Shown here piece after piece: positions 37,501 through 48,800 of a DNA stretch of 64,000 bases. Made by a program: the position numbers and the translations under genes. Source of the DNA: Penium margaritaceum (Eukaryota; Streptophyta; Zygnematophyceae; Desmidiales; Peniaceae); NCBI GenBank assembly GCA_023375785.1, contig SZWC01003605.1, positions 49,574-113,573 on the forward strand. The letters run 5' to 3'. The notes below the pieces were generated by a model. That model was given only the letters and a program-made list of their open reading frames with translations. It was not told where the DNA came from and made no database searches. Position 1 is the first letter of the stretch; each line of letters begins with the position of its first letter.

Positions 37501-38330
37501 TTGTTCCACCTTTGTCTTGCTTGCTTCACCTTTCTCTGGCCTGCTCCAGCTTTCTCTGGCTTGCTCCATTGTTTTCTGGCTTGCTCCACCATTCTTTGGC
37601 TTGCTCCACCGTTCTCTGGCTTACTCAACCGTTCTCTGGCTTGCTCCATTGTTCTACAGCTTGCTCCACCATTCTGTTACTTGCTCCTCAGTTCTTTGGC
37701 TTCCTCCACTGTTCTCTACCTTGCTCCACCATCCTTATTATTGCTCTACCGTTCTTAGCCTTGCTCCATCTTTCTCTGGCTTGCTCCGCCATTCTCCGGC
37801 TTGCCCCACATTTTTCTACCTTGCTCCAGCTTCCTCTAGCTTGCTCCACCTTTCTTTGGCTTCCTCCACCGTTATCTGGCTTGCTCCACCTTTCTGTGGC
37901 TCACTCCACCTTTCTCTGGCTTGCTTTACCTCTCTCTGGCTTCTTCCATGCTTCTCTAGCTTGCTCTACCGTTGTCTGGCTTGCTCTACCATTCTCTGGC
38001 TTGCTCCACCGTTCTCTGGCTTATTCCAATGCTCTCTTGCTTGCTCTATCATTTTCTGGCTTGCTCCACCATTCTCTGGCTCGCTCCACTGTTTTCTGGC
38101 AAACTCCACCGTTCGCTGGCTTTCATTACCGTTCTCTGGTTTGCTCCACCGTTCTCTTGCTTGCTCGACCATTCTCCGGCTTGCTTCACCATTCTCTGGC
38201 TTGCTCCACCATTCTCAGGCTTGCCACACCGTTTTTTGTCTTGCTCCACCATTCTCTGGCTTGCTCCACCGTTCTCTGACATGCTCCATTGATCTCTGGC
38301 TTGCTCCAACGTTCTCTCGCTTGCTCCACC

Positions 38331-38770
38331 TTTCTCTAGCTTGCTCCACCTTTATCTGGCTTGCTCCACTGTTCTTTTGCTTGCTCCACCTTTCCCTGGC
38401 TTGCTCCACCTTTCTCTGACTTGCTCCACCATTCTCTGGCTTGCTCCATCGTTCTCTGGCTTGCTCTCTTGTTCTTTGGCTTGCTCCACAGTTCTTTGGC
38501 TTGCTCCACCGTTCTCTGGCTTGCTCCACTGTTCTCTGGCTTGCTCCACCTTTCTCTAGCTTGCTCCACCTTTATCTGGCTTGCTCCACTGTTCTTTTGC
38601 TTGCTCCACCTTTCCCTGGCTTGCTCCACCTTTCTCTGACTTGCTCCACCATTCTCTGGCTTGCTCCATCGTTCTCTGGCTTGCTCTCTTGTTCTTTGGC
38701 TTGCTCCACAGTTCTTTGGCTTGCTCCACCGTTCTCTGGCTTGCTCCACTGTTCTCTGGCTTGCTCCACC
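38331..38770 (+). repeat. Exact 220-bp tandem duplication in the minisatellite
   Basis: 38331-38550 and 38551-38770 are identical by eye. 220 bp is eleven 20-bp units. Identity over diverged units implies a very recent event. Confidence 0.92.
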
Positions 38771-40293
38771 ATTCTCTGGCTTGCTCCACCATTCTCTGCC
38801 TTGCTCCACCATTCTCTGCCTTGATCCACTGTTCTCTAGCTTGCTCAACTCTTCTTTGGCTTGCTCAACCATTCTTTGGCTTGCTCCACCATTATGTGAC
38901 TTGCTCCACCATTCCCAGGTTTGCTTCACCAATCTCTGGCTTGCTCCACCGTTCAAGGTTTGCTTCACTTGCTCTGGCTTGCTCCACTTTATCTGGTTTG
39001 CTCCACCATTCTCTGGCTTGCTCCATTGTTCTCTGGCTTGCTCCACTATTCTCTGGCTTCATCCACCTTTCCCTCAATTGCTCCACCGTTCTCTAGTTAG
39101 CTCCACCTTCCTCTTGCTTGCTCCACTTTTCTCTGGCTTGCTCCACTAGTCCTCGGCTTGGGTAACCATTCTTTGGCTTGCTCCACCGGTGTATGGCTTG
39201 CTCCAGCATTCTCTGTCTTGCTCCGCCGTTGTGTGGCTTGCTCCACTTTCCTCTGGCTTGCTTCACCTTTCCCTGGCCTGCTCGATCGTACTCAAGCTTG
39301 CTCCACGTTTCTCTTGCTTGCTCCGCCGTTCGTTTACTTGCTCCACCTTTCCATGGCTTGCTCCACCTTTCCCTGGCATGCTCGATCATTCTCTGGCTTG
39401 CTCCAATGTTTTCTAGCTTGCTCAATCATTCTCAAGCTTGCTCCACCTTTCTCTGGCTTGCTCCGCTGTTCTCTGGCTTGCTGCAATTTTCTATGGCTTG
39501 CTCTACCTTTCCCTGGCATGTTCCACCTTTCTCTGGCTCACTCCACATTTTTCTGGCTTGCTCCACCTCTCTCTGGCTCACTTGACCTTTATCTGGCTTG
39601 CTCCATCTTTCTCTGGCTTGCTCCACCTTTCTCTGGCTTCCTCCACCATTCTCTGGCTTGCTCCACCTTTCGTTGGCTTACTTCACCTTTCCCTGGCTTG
39701 CTCCACATTTCTCTGGCTTGCTCCACTTTCCCCTGGCTTGCTCTTCCTTTCTCTTGCGTACTCCATCTTTCCATGGCTTGCTCCACCGTTCTCTGTCTTG
39801 CTCCACCTTTCTTTGGCTTGCTCCACCTTTCTCTGGCTTGCTCCACCTTTCTCTGGCTTGGTCCAATTTTATCTGGCTTGCTCCACCTTTCTCTTTCTTG
39901 CCCCACCTTTTCTGGCTTACTCCACCTTTCTCTGGCTTACTCCACCTTCCTCTGGCTTGCTCCACTTTTCTCTGGCTTGCTCTATCATTCTCCAGCTTGC
40001 TCCACCATTCTCTGGCTTACTCTACTGTTCTCTGGCTTGCTCCGCCATTTTCTGGCTTGCTCCACCATTCTCTGGCTTACTCCACTGTTTTCTAGCTTGG
40101 TCAACCTTTCTCTAGCTTGCTCCACGGTTCTCAGGCTTGCTCCACCTTTCTCTGGCTTGCTTGACCGTTCTGTGGCTTGCTCCATCTTTGTCTGGCTTGC
40201 TCCAGCATCCCCTGGCTTGCTCTACTGTTTTCTGGTTTGGTCCATCGCTCTCTGGCTCTCTCCACCGCTCTCTGGCTTGCCCCACCTTTCTCT

Positions 40294-40564
40294 GGCTTGC
40301 TCCCACTTTTTAGCCTATTCCACCTTTCTCTAGCATGCTCAACCCTTTTATGGCCGGCTCTACCTTTCTCTGGCCTGCTCCACCGTTCTCTGGCTTGCTC
40401 CACCATTCTCAGGCTTGCTCCACTATTTTCTGGCTTGCTCTACCTTCCTCTGGCCTGCTCCACCTTTCTCTAGCCTAATCCACCTTTCTCTTGCCTGCTC
40501 CACCGTTCTCTGGCTTGCTTCACCATTCTCTGGCTTCCTCTTCCGTTCCCTGGCTTGCTTGATC
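40294..40564 (+). repeat. Fold-back module 1, left arm
   Basis: Starts at the marker GGCTTGCTCCCACTTTTTAG and ends at CTTGCTTGATC. Its reverse complement is found at 40957-41226 with the same order of rare unit variants (TAGCCTATTCC, GCATGCTC, TATGGCC, GCCTGCTCC). The arms are diverged, not identical. Confidence 0.8.
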
Positions 40565-40956
40565 GCTCTCAAGCTTGTTCCACCTTTCTCTTGCTTGCTC
40601 CATTGTTCTCTTGCTTGATCCAGCTTTCTATGGCTCGCTCCACCTTTCCCTGGCATGCTCCACATTTCTCTGGCTTACTCCATATTTATCTGGCTTGCTC
40701 CACCTTCCTCTGGCTTGCTCCACCTTTCTCTGGCTTGCTCCAACGTTCTCTGGCTTGCTCCACCTTTCCCAGGCTTGCTCCACCTTTCTCTGGCTTGCTC
40801 CACCTTTCTCTGGCTTGCTCCACCTTTCTCAGGCTTGCTTCACTGTTCTCTGGCTTGCTCCACCTTTCTTTGGCTTACTCCATCTTTCCCTGGCTTGCTC
40901 CACCTTTCTTTGGCTTGCTCCACCTTTCTCTGGCTTGCTCCACCTCCCCCTTCCTT

Positions 40957-42709
40957 GATCAAGCAAGCCAGGGAACGGTGGAGCAAGCCAGAGAAAGGTG
41001 AAGCAAGCCAGTGAACGGTGGAGCAGGCCAGAGAAAGGTGGAGTAGGACAGAGAAAGGTGGAGCAGGCCAGAGAAAGGTATAGCAAGCCAGAGAACAGTG
41101 GGGCAAGCCTGAGAATGGTGGAGCAAGCCAGAGAACAGTGGAGCAGGCCAGAGAAAGGTGAAGCTGGCCATAGAAACGCGGAGCATCCCAGAGAAAGGTG
41201 GAACAGGCTAGAAGTGGGAGCAAGCCAGATAAGGTAGAGCAAGCCAGAGAAAGCTGGAGCAAGCCAGGGAAAGATAGAGTAAGCCAAAGAAATGTGGAGC
41301 AAGCCAGGAAACGGTGGAGCAAGCCAGAGAAAGGTGGAGCAAGCCAGATGGAGCAAGCCAGAGAAAGGTAGATCAAGCCATGGAACACTGGAACAAGCCA
41401 GATAACGGTGGAGCAAGCCAGAGAAAGGTGGAGCAAGCCAGAAAATCGTGGAGCAAGCCAAAGAAACGTGGAGCAAGCCAGAGAAAGGTAGGGCCAGCCA
41501 TAGAAATGTGGAGCAAGCGAGAAAATGGAAGAGCAAGCCTGAGAACGGCGGAGCAAGCCAGGGGAAGGTGGAACAAGCTAGAGAAAGGTAGAACAAGCCA
41601 GAGAAAGGCGGAGCAAGCCAGAGAAAGGTGGAGCAAGCAAGAGAAAGGTTGAACAAGCGAAAAAAAGGTGGAGCACGCCAGAGAAAGGTGGAGCAAGCCA
41701 GGAAAAGGTGGACCAACCCAGAAAAAGGTGGAGAAGGCTAGAGAACGGATGAGTATGCCAGGGAAAGGTGGAGCAAGCTAGAGAAAGGTGGAGCAATCCA
41801 GGAAAGGTTGATCAAGCCAGAGAAAGGTGGAGCAAGCCACAAAGGGTGGAGCAAGCCAGGGGAGGCCAGAGCAAGCCACACAAAGGTGGAGCAAGCCACA
41901 GATCTATCGAGCAAGCCAGAGAAAGGTGGAGCAAGCTTGAGAACAGTGGAGCAAGCCAAGGAACGATCGAGAAAGCCAGATAAAGGTGGAGCAAGCCAGA
42001 GAAAGTTAGACCAAGCAAGAAAACAATAGACCAAGCCAGAGAATGGTGGAATAAGCGAGAAAATGGCGGAGAAGCCAGAGAATAGTGGAGCAAGCCAGAG
42101 AAAGGTGGAGCAAGCTAGAGAACAATGGAGCAAGCCAGAGAATAGTAGAGCATGCAAGAGGGAGGTGGAGCAAGCCAGAGAAAGGTGGAGCAAGCCAAAA
42201 AGTGTGGGGCAAGCCAGAGAAAGGTGGATCAAGCCAGAGAAAAATGGATCAAGCCAATGAGAGGTGGAGAAATCCAGAGAAAGGTGGAGCAAGCCAGAGA
42301 AAGGTGGAGAAAGGTAGGGAAAGGTAGAGCAAGCCAGAGAAAGGTGGAGCAAGGCAGAGAACGGTGGAGCAAGCCAGGGAACGATGGAGCAAGCAAGAGA
42401 AAGGAAGAACAACCCAGGGGAAGGTGGAGCACGTCAGAGAAAGGTGGAGCAAGCCAGGGAAAGGTGGAGTAAGCCAAAGAAAGGTGGAGCAAGCCAGGGA
42501 AAGGTGGAGCAAGCCAGCAAACGGTGGAGCAAGCCAGAGAATTGTGGAGAAAGCCAGAGGAAGGTGGAGCAACCCTGAGAACGGTGTAGCATTCCAGGGA
42601 AAGATGGAGCAAGCAAGAGAAGGGTGGAGCAAGCCAGGGAAAGATGGAGCAAGCCTGAGAACGGCGGAGCAAGCCTGGGAAAGGTGGACGAAGCCAGAGA
42701 AAGGTGGAG
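40957..42709 (-). repeat. Inverted 20-bp minisatellite block 1
   Basis: Here the + strand switches to GGAGCAAGCCAGAGAAAGGT-type units, the reverse complement of the main array (about 87 units). The switch occurs at TTGATCAAGCAAG (GATC at 40957-40960). The first 270 bp are the inverted copy of 40294-40564, leaving a ~390 bp spacer; this is a fold-back duplication. Further inward the order only partly matches the left side. The block ends at a copia integrase scrap. Confidence 0.93.
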
Positions 42710-42795
42710 AAGAGCATGCTGGACACCATGCTGAGGATGGTGTGATTCATCCGTTCGGCCACACCCAAAAAAGAGGTGTGATTCATCCAGCCTTC
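42710..42795 (-). mobile_element. Copia integrase scrap 1 at the orientation switch
   Basis: The minus strand reads ERMNHTILSMVSSMLF, the conserved copia integrase segment that is MNQTILGIMHSMLF in the element at 8650-14072 (about 10911-10962). A short second copy of the MNHT string lies just beside it. About 85 bp only. It separates the inverted minisatellite block from the direct one. Fossil. Confidence 0.85.
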
Positions 42796-43050
42796 TCTGG
42801 CTTGCTCCACATTCCTCCGGCTTGCTCCACCTCTCTCTGGCTTGCTCCACCTTTCTGTGGCTTGCTCCAGCGTTCTCTAACTTGCTCCACCTTTTACTAG
42901 CTTGCTCCGGCTTTCTCTAGCTTGCTCCACCTTTCTCTGGCTTGCTCCACCTTTCTCTGGCTTGCTCCACCTTTCTCTGGCTTACTCCACCTTTCTCAAG
43001 CTTTTGCCACCTTTCCCTGGCTTGCTCCACCTTTCTCTGTCTTGCTTCAC

Positions 43051-43210
43051 CTTTCTCTGGCTTGATCCACTATTCTTTGGCTTGCTCAACCGTTCTCTGG
43101 CTTGCTCCCCCATTCTTTGGCTTGCTCCACCTTTCTCTGGCTTGATCCACTATTCTTTGGCTTGCTCAACCGTTCTCTGGCTTGCTCCCCCATTCTTTGG
43201 CTTGCTCCAC
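43051..43210 (+). repeat. 80-bp tandem duplication in the minisatellite
   Basis: Two copies of an 80-bp stretch (four units) with the strings CTTGATCCACTATTCTTTGG and CTTGCTCCCCCATTCTTTGG, offset by 80 bp. Confidence 0.85.
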
Positions 43211-43410
43211 CGTTCTCTGGCTAGCTCCACCATTCTCAGAATTGCTCCACCATTCTTTGGCTTGCTACACCTGTGTTTGGCCTGCTCCACCGTTCTCTGA
43301 CCTGTTCCACCTTCCCCAGGCTCCTCCACCTGTCTTTGGCTTGCTCCACCATTCTCTGGCTTGCTCCCCCATTCTCTGGCTTACTCCACTGTTCTCTTGC
43401 TTGCTCCACC

Positions 43411-43650
43411 ATTCTCTGAATTGCTCCAGCATTATCCGGCTTGCCTCACCGTTCTCTGGCTTGCTCCACTGTTCTTTGGCTTGCTCCACCATTCTCTGAA
43501 TTGCTCCAGCATTATCCGGCTTGCCTCACCGTTCTCTGGCTTGCTCCACTGTTCTTTGGCTTGCTCCACCATTCTCTGAATTGCTCCAGCATTATCCGGC
43601 TTGCCTCACCGTTCTCTGGCTTGCTCCACTGTTCTTTGGCTTGCTCCACT
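43411..43650 (+). repeat. 80-bp higher-order repeat, three copies
   Basis: The unit begins ATTCTCTGAATTGCTCCAGC and contains ATTATCCGGCTTGCCTCACC. Copies start at 43411, 43491 and 43571 and are identical by eye. Each is four 20-bp units. Confidence 0.92.
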
Positions 43651-45480
43651 TTTATTAGGCCTTCCACCTTCCTGGGACTTCTCCACCTGTTTCTGGCTTG
43701 CTCCACCTTTCTGTGGCTTGCACCACCTTTCTTTGGCTTGCTCCACCGTTCTCTGGCTTGCTCCAATGTTCTCTTGATTGCTCCACTGTTCTCTTGCTTG
43801 GTCTACCTCTCCCTGGCTTGCTCCACCTTTTTTGGCGTTCTCCACCTTTCCATGACTTGATCAACCTTTCCCTGGCTTGTTCTACCATTCTCTGGCTTGC
43901 TCCAGCATTCTTTGGCTTGCTCCAACTTTCTCTAGCTTGCTCCACCTTTCTTTGGCTTGCTCCATCTTTTCCTGGCTTGCTCCATCTTTCTATGGCTTGC
44001 TCCACCATTCTCTGGCTTGCTCCACCATTCTCTGGCTTGCTCCACCTTTCTCTGGCGTACTCCACTTTGCTCTGGCTTTCCCCACCTTTCCCTGGCTTGC
44101 TCCACATTTATATGGATTTCTCCACCTTTCTCTAGCTTGCTCCACTGTTCTCTGGCTTGCTCGACCTTTCTCTGGCTTGCTCCATCTTTCTCTGGCTGGC
44201 TCTACCTTTCACTGGCTTGCTCATCCTTTCTCAGGCTTTCTCCACCGTTCTCTAGCTTGCTCCTCCTTTCCATGGCTTGCTCAACCTTTACATGGCTTAC
44301 TAAACTGTTCTCTGGCTTGCTCCACTTTCCTCATGCCTGCTACACCTTTGTCTAGCTTGCTCAACCATTCTCTGAATTGCTCCACCTTTCTCTGGCTTGC
44401 TTCACCATTCTCGGACTTGCCCCACCTTTCTCTGGCTTGCTCCACCTAACCCTGGCTTGCTCAACCTTTCTTTGGCTTAATCCACCTTCCTCGAGCTTGC
44501 TCCACCTTTCCCAGGCTTGTTCCACCTTTCTCTGGCTTGATCCACCTGTCCCTTGCTTGCTGCACCATTCTGTGGCTTGCTCTACCTTTTTCTGGCCTGC
44601 TACACCATTTTCTGGCTTGCTCACGTATCTCTAGCTTGCTCCGCCTTTCCCTGGCTTACTCCACCTTTCTCCGGCTTGCTCCACCTCTCTCTGGCTTGCT
44701 CCATCGTTTGCTGGCTTGCTCCACCTTTCTCTGGCTTTCTCCACCTTCCTCTGGCGTGCTCCATGTTTCTCTGGCTTGTTGAACTTTTCTCTAGCTTGCT
44801 CTACCTTACTCTGGCTTGCTCCACCGTTCTCTTCCTTGCTCAACCTTTCTCAGCCTTAACTCACCGTTCTCTGGCTTGCTCGGCCTTTCTCTGACCTGCT
44901 CCACATTTCCCTCGCTTGCTCCATCTTTCCCTGGCTTGCTCCACCTTTCTTTGGCCTGCTCCACATTTCTCTGGCTTGCTCCACCTTTCCCTGGCTTGCT
45001 CGACCTTTTTCTGGCTTGCTCCACCTTTCTCTGGCTTGCTCGACCTTTGCCAGTCTTGCTCCACCATTCGCTGGCATGCTCCACTTTTTCCTGGCTTGCT
45101 CCACCTTTCTCTGGCTTGCACCACCTTTCTTTGACTTGATCCACCTTTCTCTGGCTGGCTCCACTTTTCTCTGGCTTGCTCCCCCTTTCTCTGGCTTGGT
45201 CCACCTTTCTTTGGCTTGCTCCACAGTTCTCTAGCTTTCTCCACCTTTCTCTGGCTTGTTCCACCTTTCCCATTCTTAATCCACCTTTCTCTGGCTTACT
45301 CCGCCGTTCTCTGGCATGCTCAACCTTTCCTTGGCTTGCTCAACGATTCCCTGGCTTGCCCCACCATTCTCTATCTTACTCCACCGTTCTCTGGCCTTCT
45401 CCTCCTTTCCCTCACTTGCTCCATCTTTCTCTGGCTTGCTCGACCTTTCTGTGGCTTGCTCCACCTTTCTCGGGCTTGCT

Positions 45481-45840
45481 CCACGTTTCCCTTGCTTGCT
45501 CCACACCTCCCTAGCTTGCTCCGCCGTTCTCTGGCTTGCTCCACCTTTCTCTGGCTTGCTACACCGTTCACATGCTTGTTCCACCTTTCTCTGGCTTGCT
45601 CTACCTTTCCCTGGCTTGCTCCAAATTTCTCTGTCTTGCTCCACCTTTCTCTGGCTTGCTCCACGTTTCCCTTGCTTGCTCCACACCTCCCTAGCTTGCT
45701 CCGCCGTTCTCTGGCTTGCTCCACCTTTCTCTGGCTTGCTACACCGTTCACATGCTTGTTCCACCTTTCTCTGGCTTGCTCTACCTTTCCCTGGCTTGCT
45801 CCAAATTTCTCTGTCTTGCTCCACCTTTCTCTGGCTTGCT
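45481..45840 (+). repeat. Exact 180-bp tandem duplication
   Basis: 45481-45660 is repeated without change at 45661-45840. The copy carries unusual units such as CACACCTCCCTAGC and ACACCGTTCACATGC. 180 bp is nine 20-bp units. Confidence 0.93.
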
Positions 45841-48800
45841 CCACCTTTCCATGTCTTTCTCTACCTTCCTCTGGATTGCTCCACCTTTCCCTGGCTTGCT
45901 CGACCTTTTTGTGGCTTGCTCCACTTTTCTCTGGCTTGTACCACCTTTCTCTGGCTTGGTCCACCTTTCTTTCGCTTGCTCTACCTTTCTCTGGCTTGCT
46001 CCACTGTTCTCTCACTTTCTCTACCTTTCTCTGGATTACTCCACCTCTCTCTGGCTTGCTCCACTTTTCTACGGCTTGCTCCAATTTTCTCTAGTTTTCT
46101 CGACAATCCTTTGACTTTCTCCACCGTTCTCTTGCTACCTCCATAGTTTTCTGGCTTTTTCAATCGTCATCATACTTGCTCCATGTTTCTCCGGCTTGCT
46201 CCACCTTTCTCTTGCTTACTCCACCTTTCTCTGGCTTGCTCCACCTTTCGCTGGCTTGCTCCAACGTTCTCTGGCTTGCTCCACCATTCTCTGGCTCCCT
46301 CTACCTTTCTCTTGCTTGCTCCACCTTTCTTTGGCTTGCTCCACCGTTCCCTGGCTTCCTCCACCATTCTCTGGTTTAATCCACAGTTCTTTGGCTTGCT
46401 CCACCGTTCTCTGGCTTGCTCCACCGTTCTCTGGCTTGCACCACCATTCTCTGGCTTGCTCGACCTTTCTCTGCCTTGCTCTACAGTTCTCTGGCTTGCT
46501 CCACCTTTCTCTGGATTAGGCAACCGTTCTATAGCTTGCTCCACGTTTCTTCGGCTTGCTCCACCAATCTCTAGCTTGCGCCGCTGTTCTCTGGCTTGCT
46601 CCACCGTTCACTGGCTTGCTCCACCTATCTCTAGCTTGCTCCACCTTTCTGTGGTTTGTTCCACCTTTCTCTGGCTTGGTCCACCTTTCTCTGGATTGCT
46701 CTACCATTCTCTGGCTTCCTCCACTTTTCTCTGGCTTGCTCCACCGTTCTCTAGCTTGCTACACCATTTTCTGGCTTGCTTCACCGATCTCTGGCTTGCT
46801 CCACCATTCTCTGGCTTGCTCCACCATTCTCTGACTTGCTCCAACGTTCTCATGCTTGCTCCACCTTTCTCTGGCTTGCTCCACCGTTCTTTGACTTTCT
46901 CCACCGTTATCTAGCTTGCTCCACCTTTCTCTGGCTTGCTCCACCATTCTCTAGCCTGTTCCACTGTTTTCTGGCATGCTCTGCTGTTCTCTGGCTCGCT
47001 CTGCCATTGTGTGGCTTGCTCCGCTGTTCTCTGGCTTGCTCCACCATTCCCTGGATTTCTCCACCTTTCTTTGACTTCTCCACCTCTCTCTGGCTTGCTC
47101 CACCTGTCTCTTGCTTGCGTGACCTTTCTCTGGCCTGCTCCAGCTTTCTCTGGCTTTCTCCATCGTTTTCTGCATTGCTCCACCATTCAAGGCTTGCTCC
47201 ACCGTTCTCTGGCTTGCTCAACCGTTCTCTGGCTTGCTCCATCGTTCTATGGGTTGCTCCACCTTTCTCTTACTTGCTCCTCAATTCTTTGGCTTGCTCC
47301 ACAATTCTCTGCCTTGCTCCACCATTCGTATGATTGCTCTACCGTTCTCTGCCTTGCTCCACCTTTCTCTGGCTTGCTCTGCCATTGTCCTGCTTGCCCC
47401 ACCATTCTCTGGCTTGCTCCACCTTCCTCTAGCTTGCACCACCTTTCTTTGGCTTGCTCCACCGTTCTCTGGCTTGCTCCACCTTTCTCTGGCTTGCTCC
47501 ACCTTTCTCTGGCTTGCTTTACCTCTCTCTGGCCTGTTCCATGCTTCTCTGGCTTGCTCTACTGTTCTCTGGCTTGCTCTACCATTCTCTGGCCTCCTTA
47601 ACCATTCTCTGGCTTACTCCAATGTTCCTTTGCTTGCTCCATTGTTTTCTTGCTTGCTCCACCATTCTCTGGCTTGTTCCACTGGTCTATAGCAAACTCC
47701 ATCGTTCTCTGGCTTTCCCCACCGTTCTCTGGCTTGCTCCACCATTCTCTGGCCTCCTCGACCATTCTGGGGCTTGCTTCACCAGTCTCTGCCTTGCTCC
47801 ACTATTCTCAGGATTGCCCCACTGTTCTCTGTCTTGCTCCCCCACTCTCTGGCTTACTCCACCGCTTCTGACATGCTCCGTTGTTCCCTGGCTTGCTCCA
47901 ACGTTCTCTGGCTTGCTCCACCTTTCTCTAGCTTGCTCTACCTTTCTCTGGCTTGCTCCACCTTTTCCTGGCTTGCTCCACATATCTCTGTCTTGCTCCA
48001 CCTTTCTCTGGCTTGCTCCACCTTTCCCTGTCTTGCTCTACCTTTCTCTGGATTGCTCCACCTTTCCGTGGCTTGCTCGACCTCTCTGTGGCTTGCTCCA
48101 CTTCTCTGTGGCTTGCACCACCTTTCTCTCGCTTGGTCCACCTTTCTTTCGCTTGCTCCACCTCTCTGGCTTGCTCCACCGTTCTCTCGCTTGCTCTACC
48201 TTTCTCTGGATTACTCCACCTCTCTCTGGCTTGCTCCACTTTTCTCCAGCTTGCTCCACTTTTCTCTAGTTTTCTCGACAATCCTTTGACTTGCTCCACC
48301 GTTCTCTTGCTACCTCCACAGTTTTCTGGCTTGTTCAACCGTTATCATACTTTCTCCATGTTTCTCCGGCTTGCTCCACCTTTCTCTTGCTTGCTCCACC
48401 TTTCTCTGGCTTGCTCTACCTTTCTCTAGCTTGCTTCAACGTTCTCTGGCTTGCTCCACCATTCTCTGGCTTGCTCTACCTTTCTCTTGCTTGCTCCACC
48501 TTTCTTTGGCTTGCTCCACCGTTCCCTGGCTCCCTCCACCATTCTCTGGTTTAATCCACCATTCTTTGGCATGCTCCACTGTTCTCTGGCTTGCTCCACC
48601 GTTCTCTGGCTTGCACCACCGTTCTCTGGCTTGCTCGACCTTTCTCTGCCTTGCTGTACAGTTCTCTGGCTTGCTCCGCCTTTCTGTGGATTGAGCAACT
48701 GTTCTATAGCTTGCTCCACGTTTCTTCAACTTCCTCCACCAATCTTTGGCTTGCTCCGCTGTTCTTTGGCTTGCTCCACCGGTCTCTGGCTTGCTCCACC

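Larger units (their letters stand above)
14073..40956 (+). repeat. 20-bp minisatellite array, block 2 (direct orientation)
   Basis: About 1,340 head-to-tail 20-bp units of the same family and orientation as block 1; block 1 and block 2 were one array before the copia insertion. Rare variant strings recur at distance and reveal larger duplicated segments. Examples are the 'CTTATGATTGCTCTAC'-like unit near 2220, 7650, 16195, 24540, 27595, 37735, 47325 and 49440, and the 'GATCTGCAT' unit near 15255, 21343 and 23011. No gene is seen; all long frames are read-through of the stop-free repeat. Confidence 0.95.
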
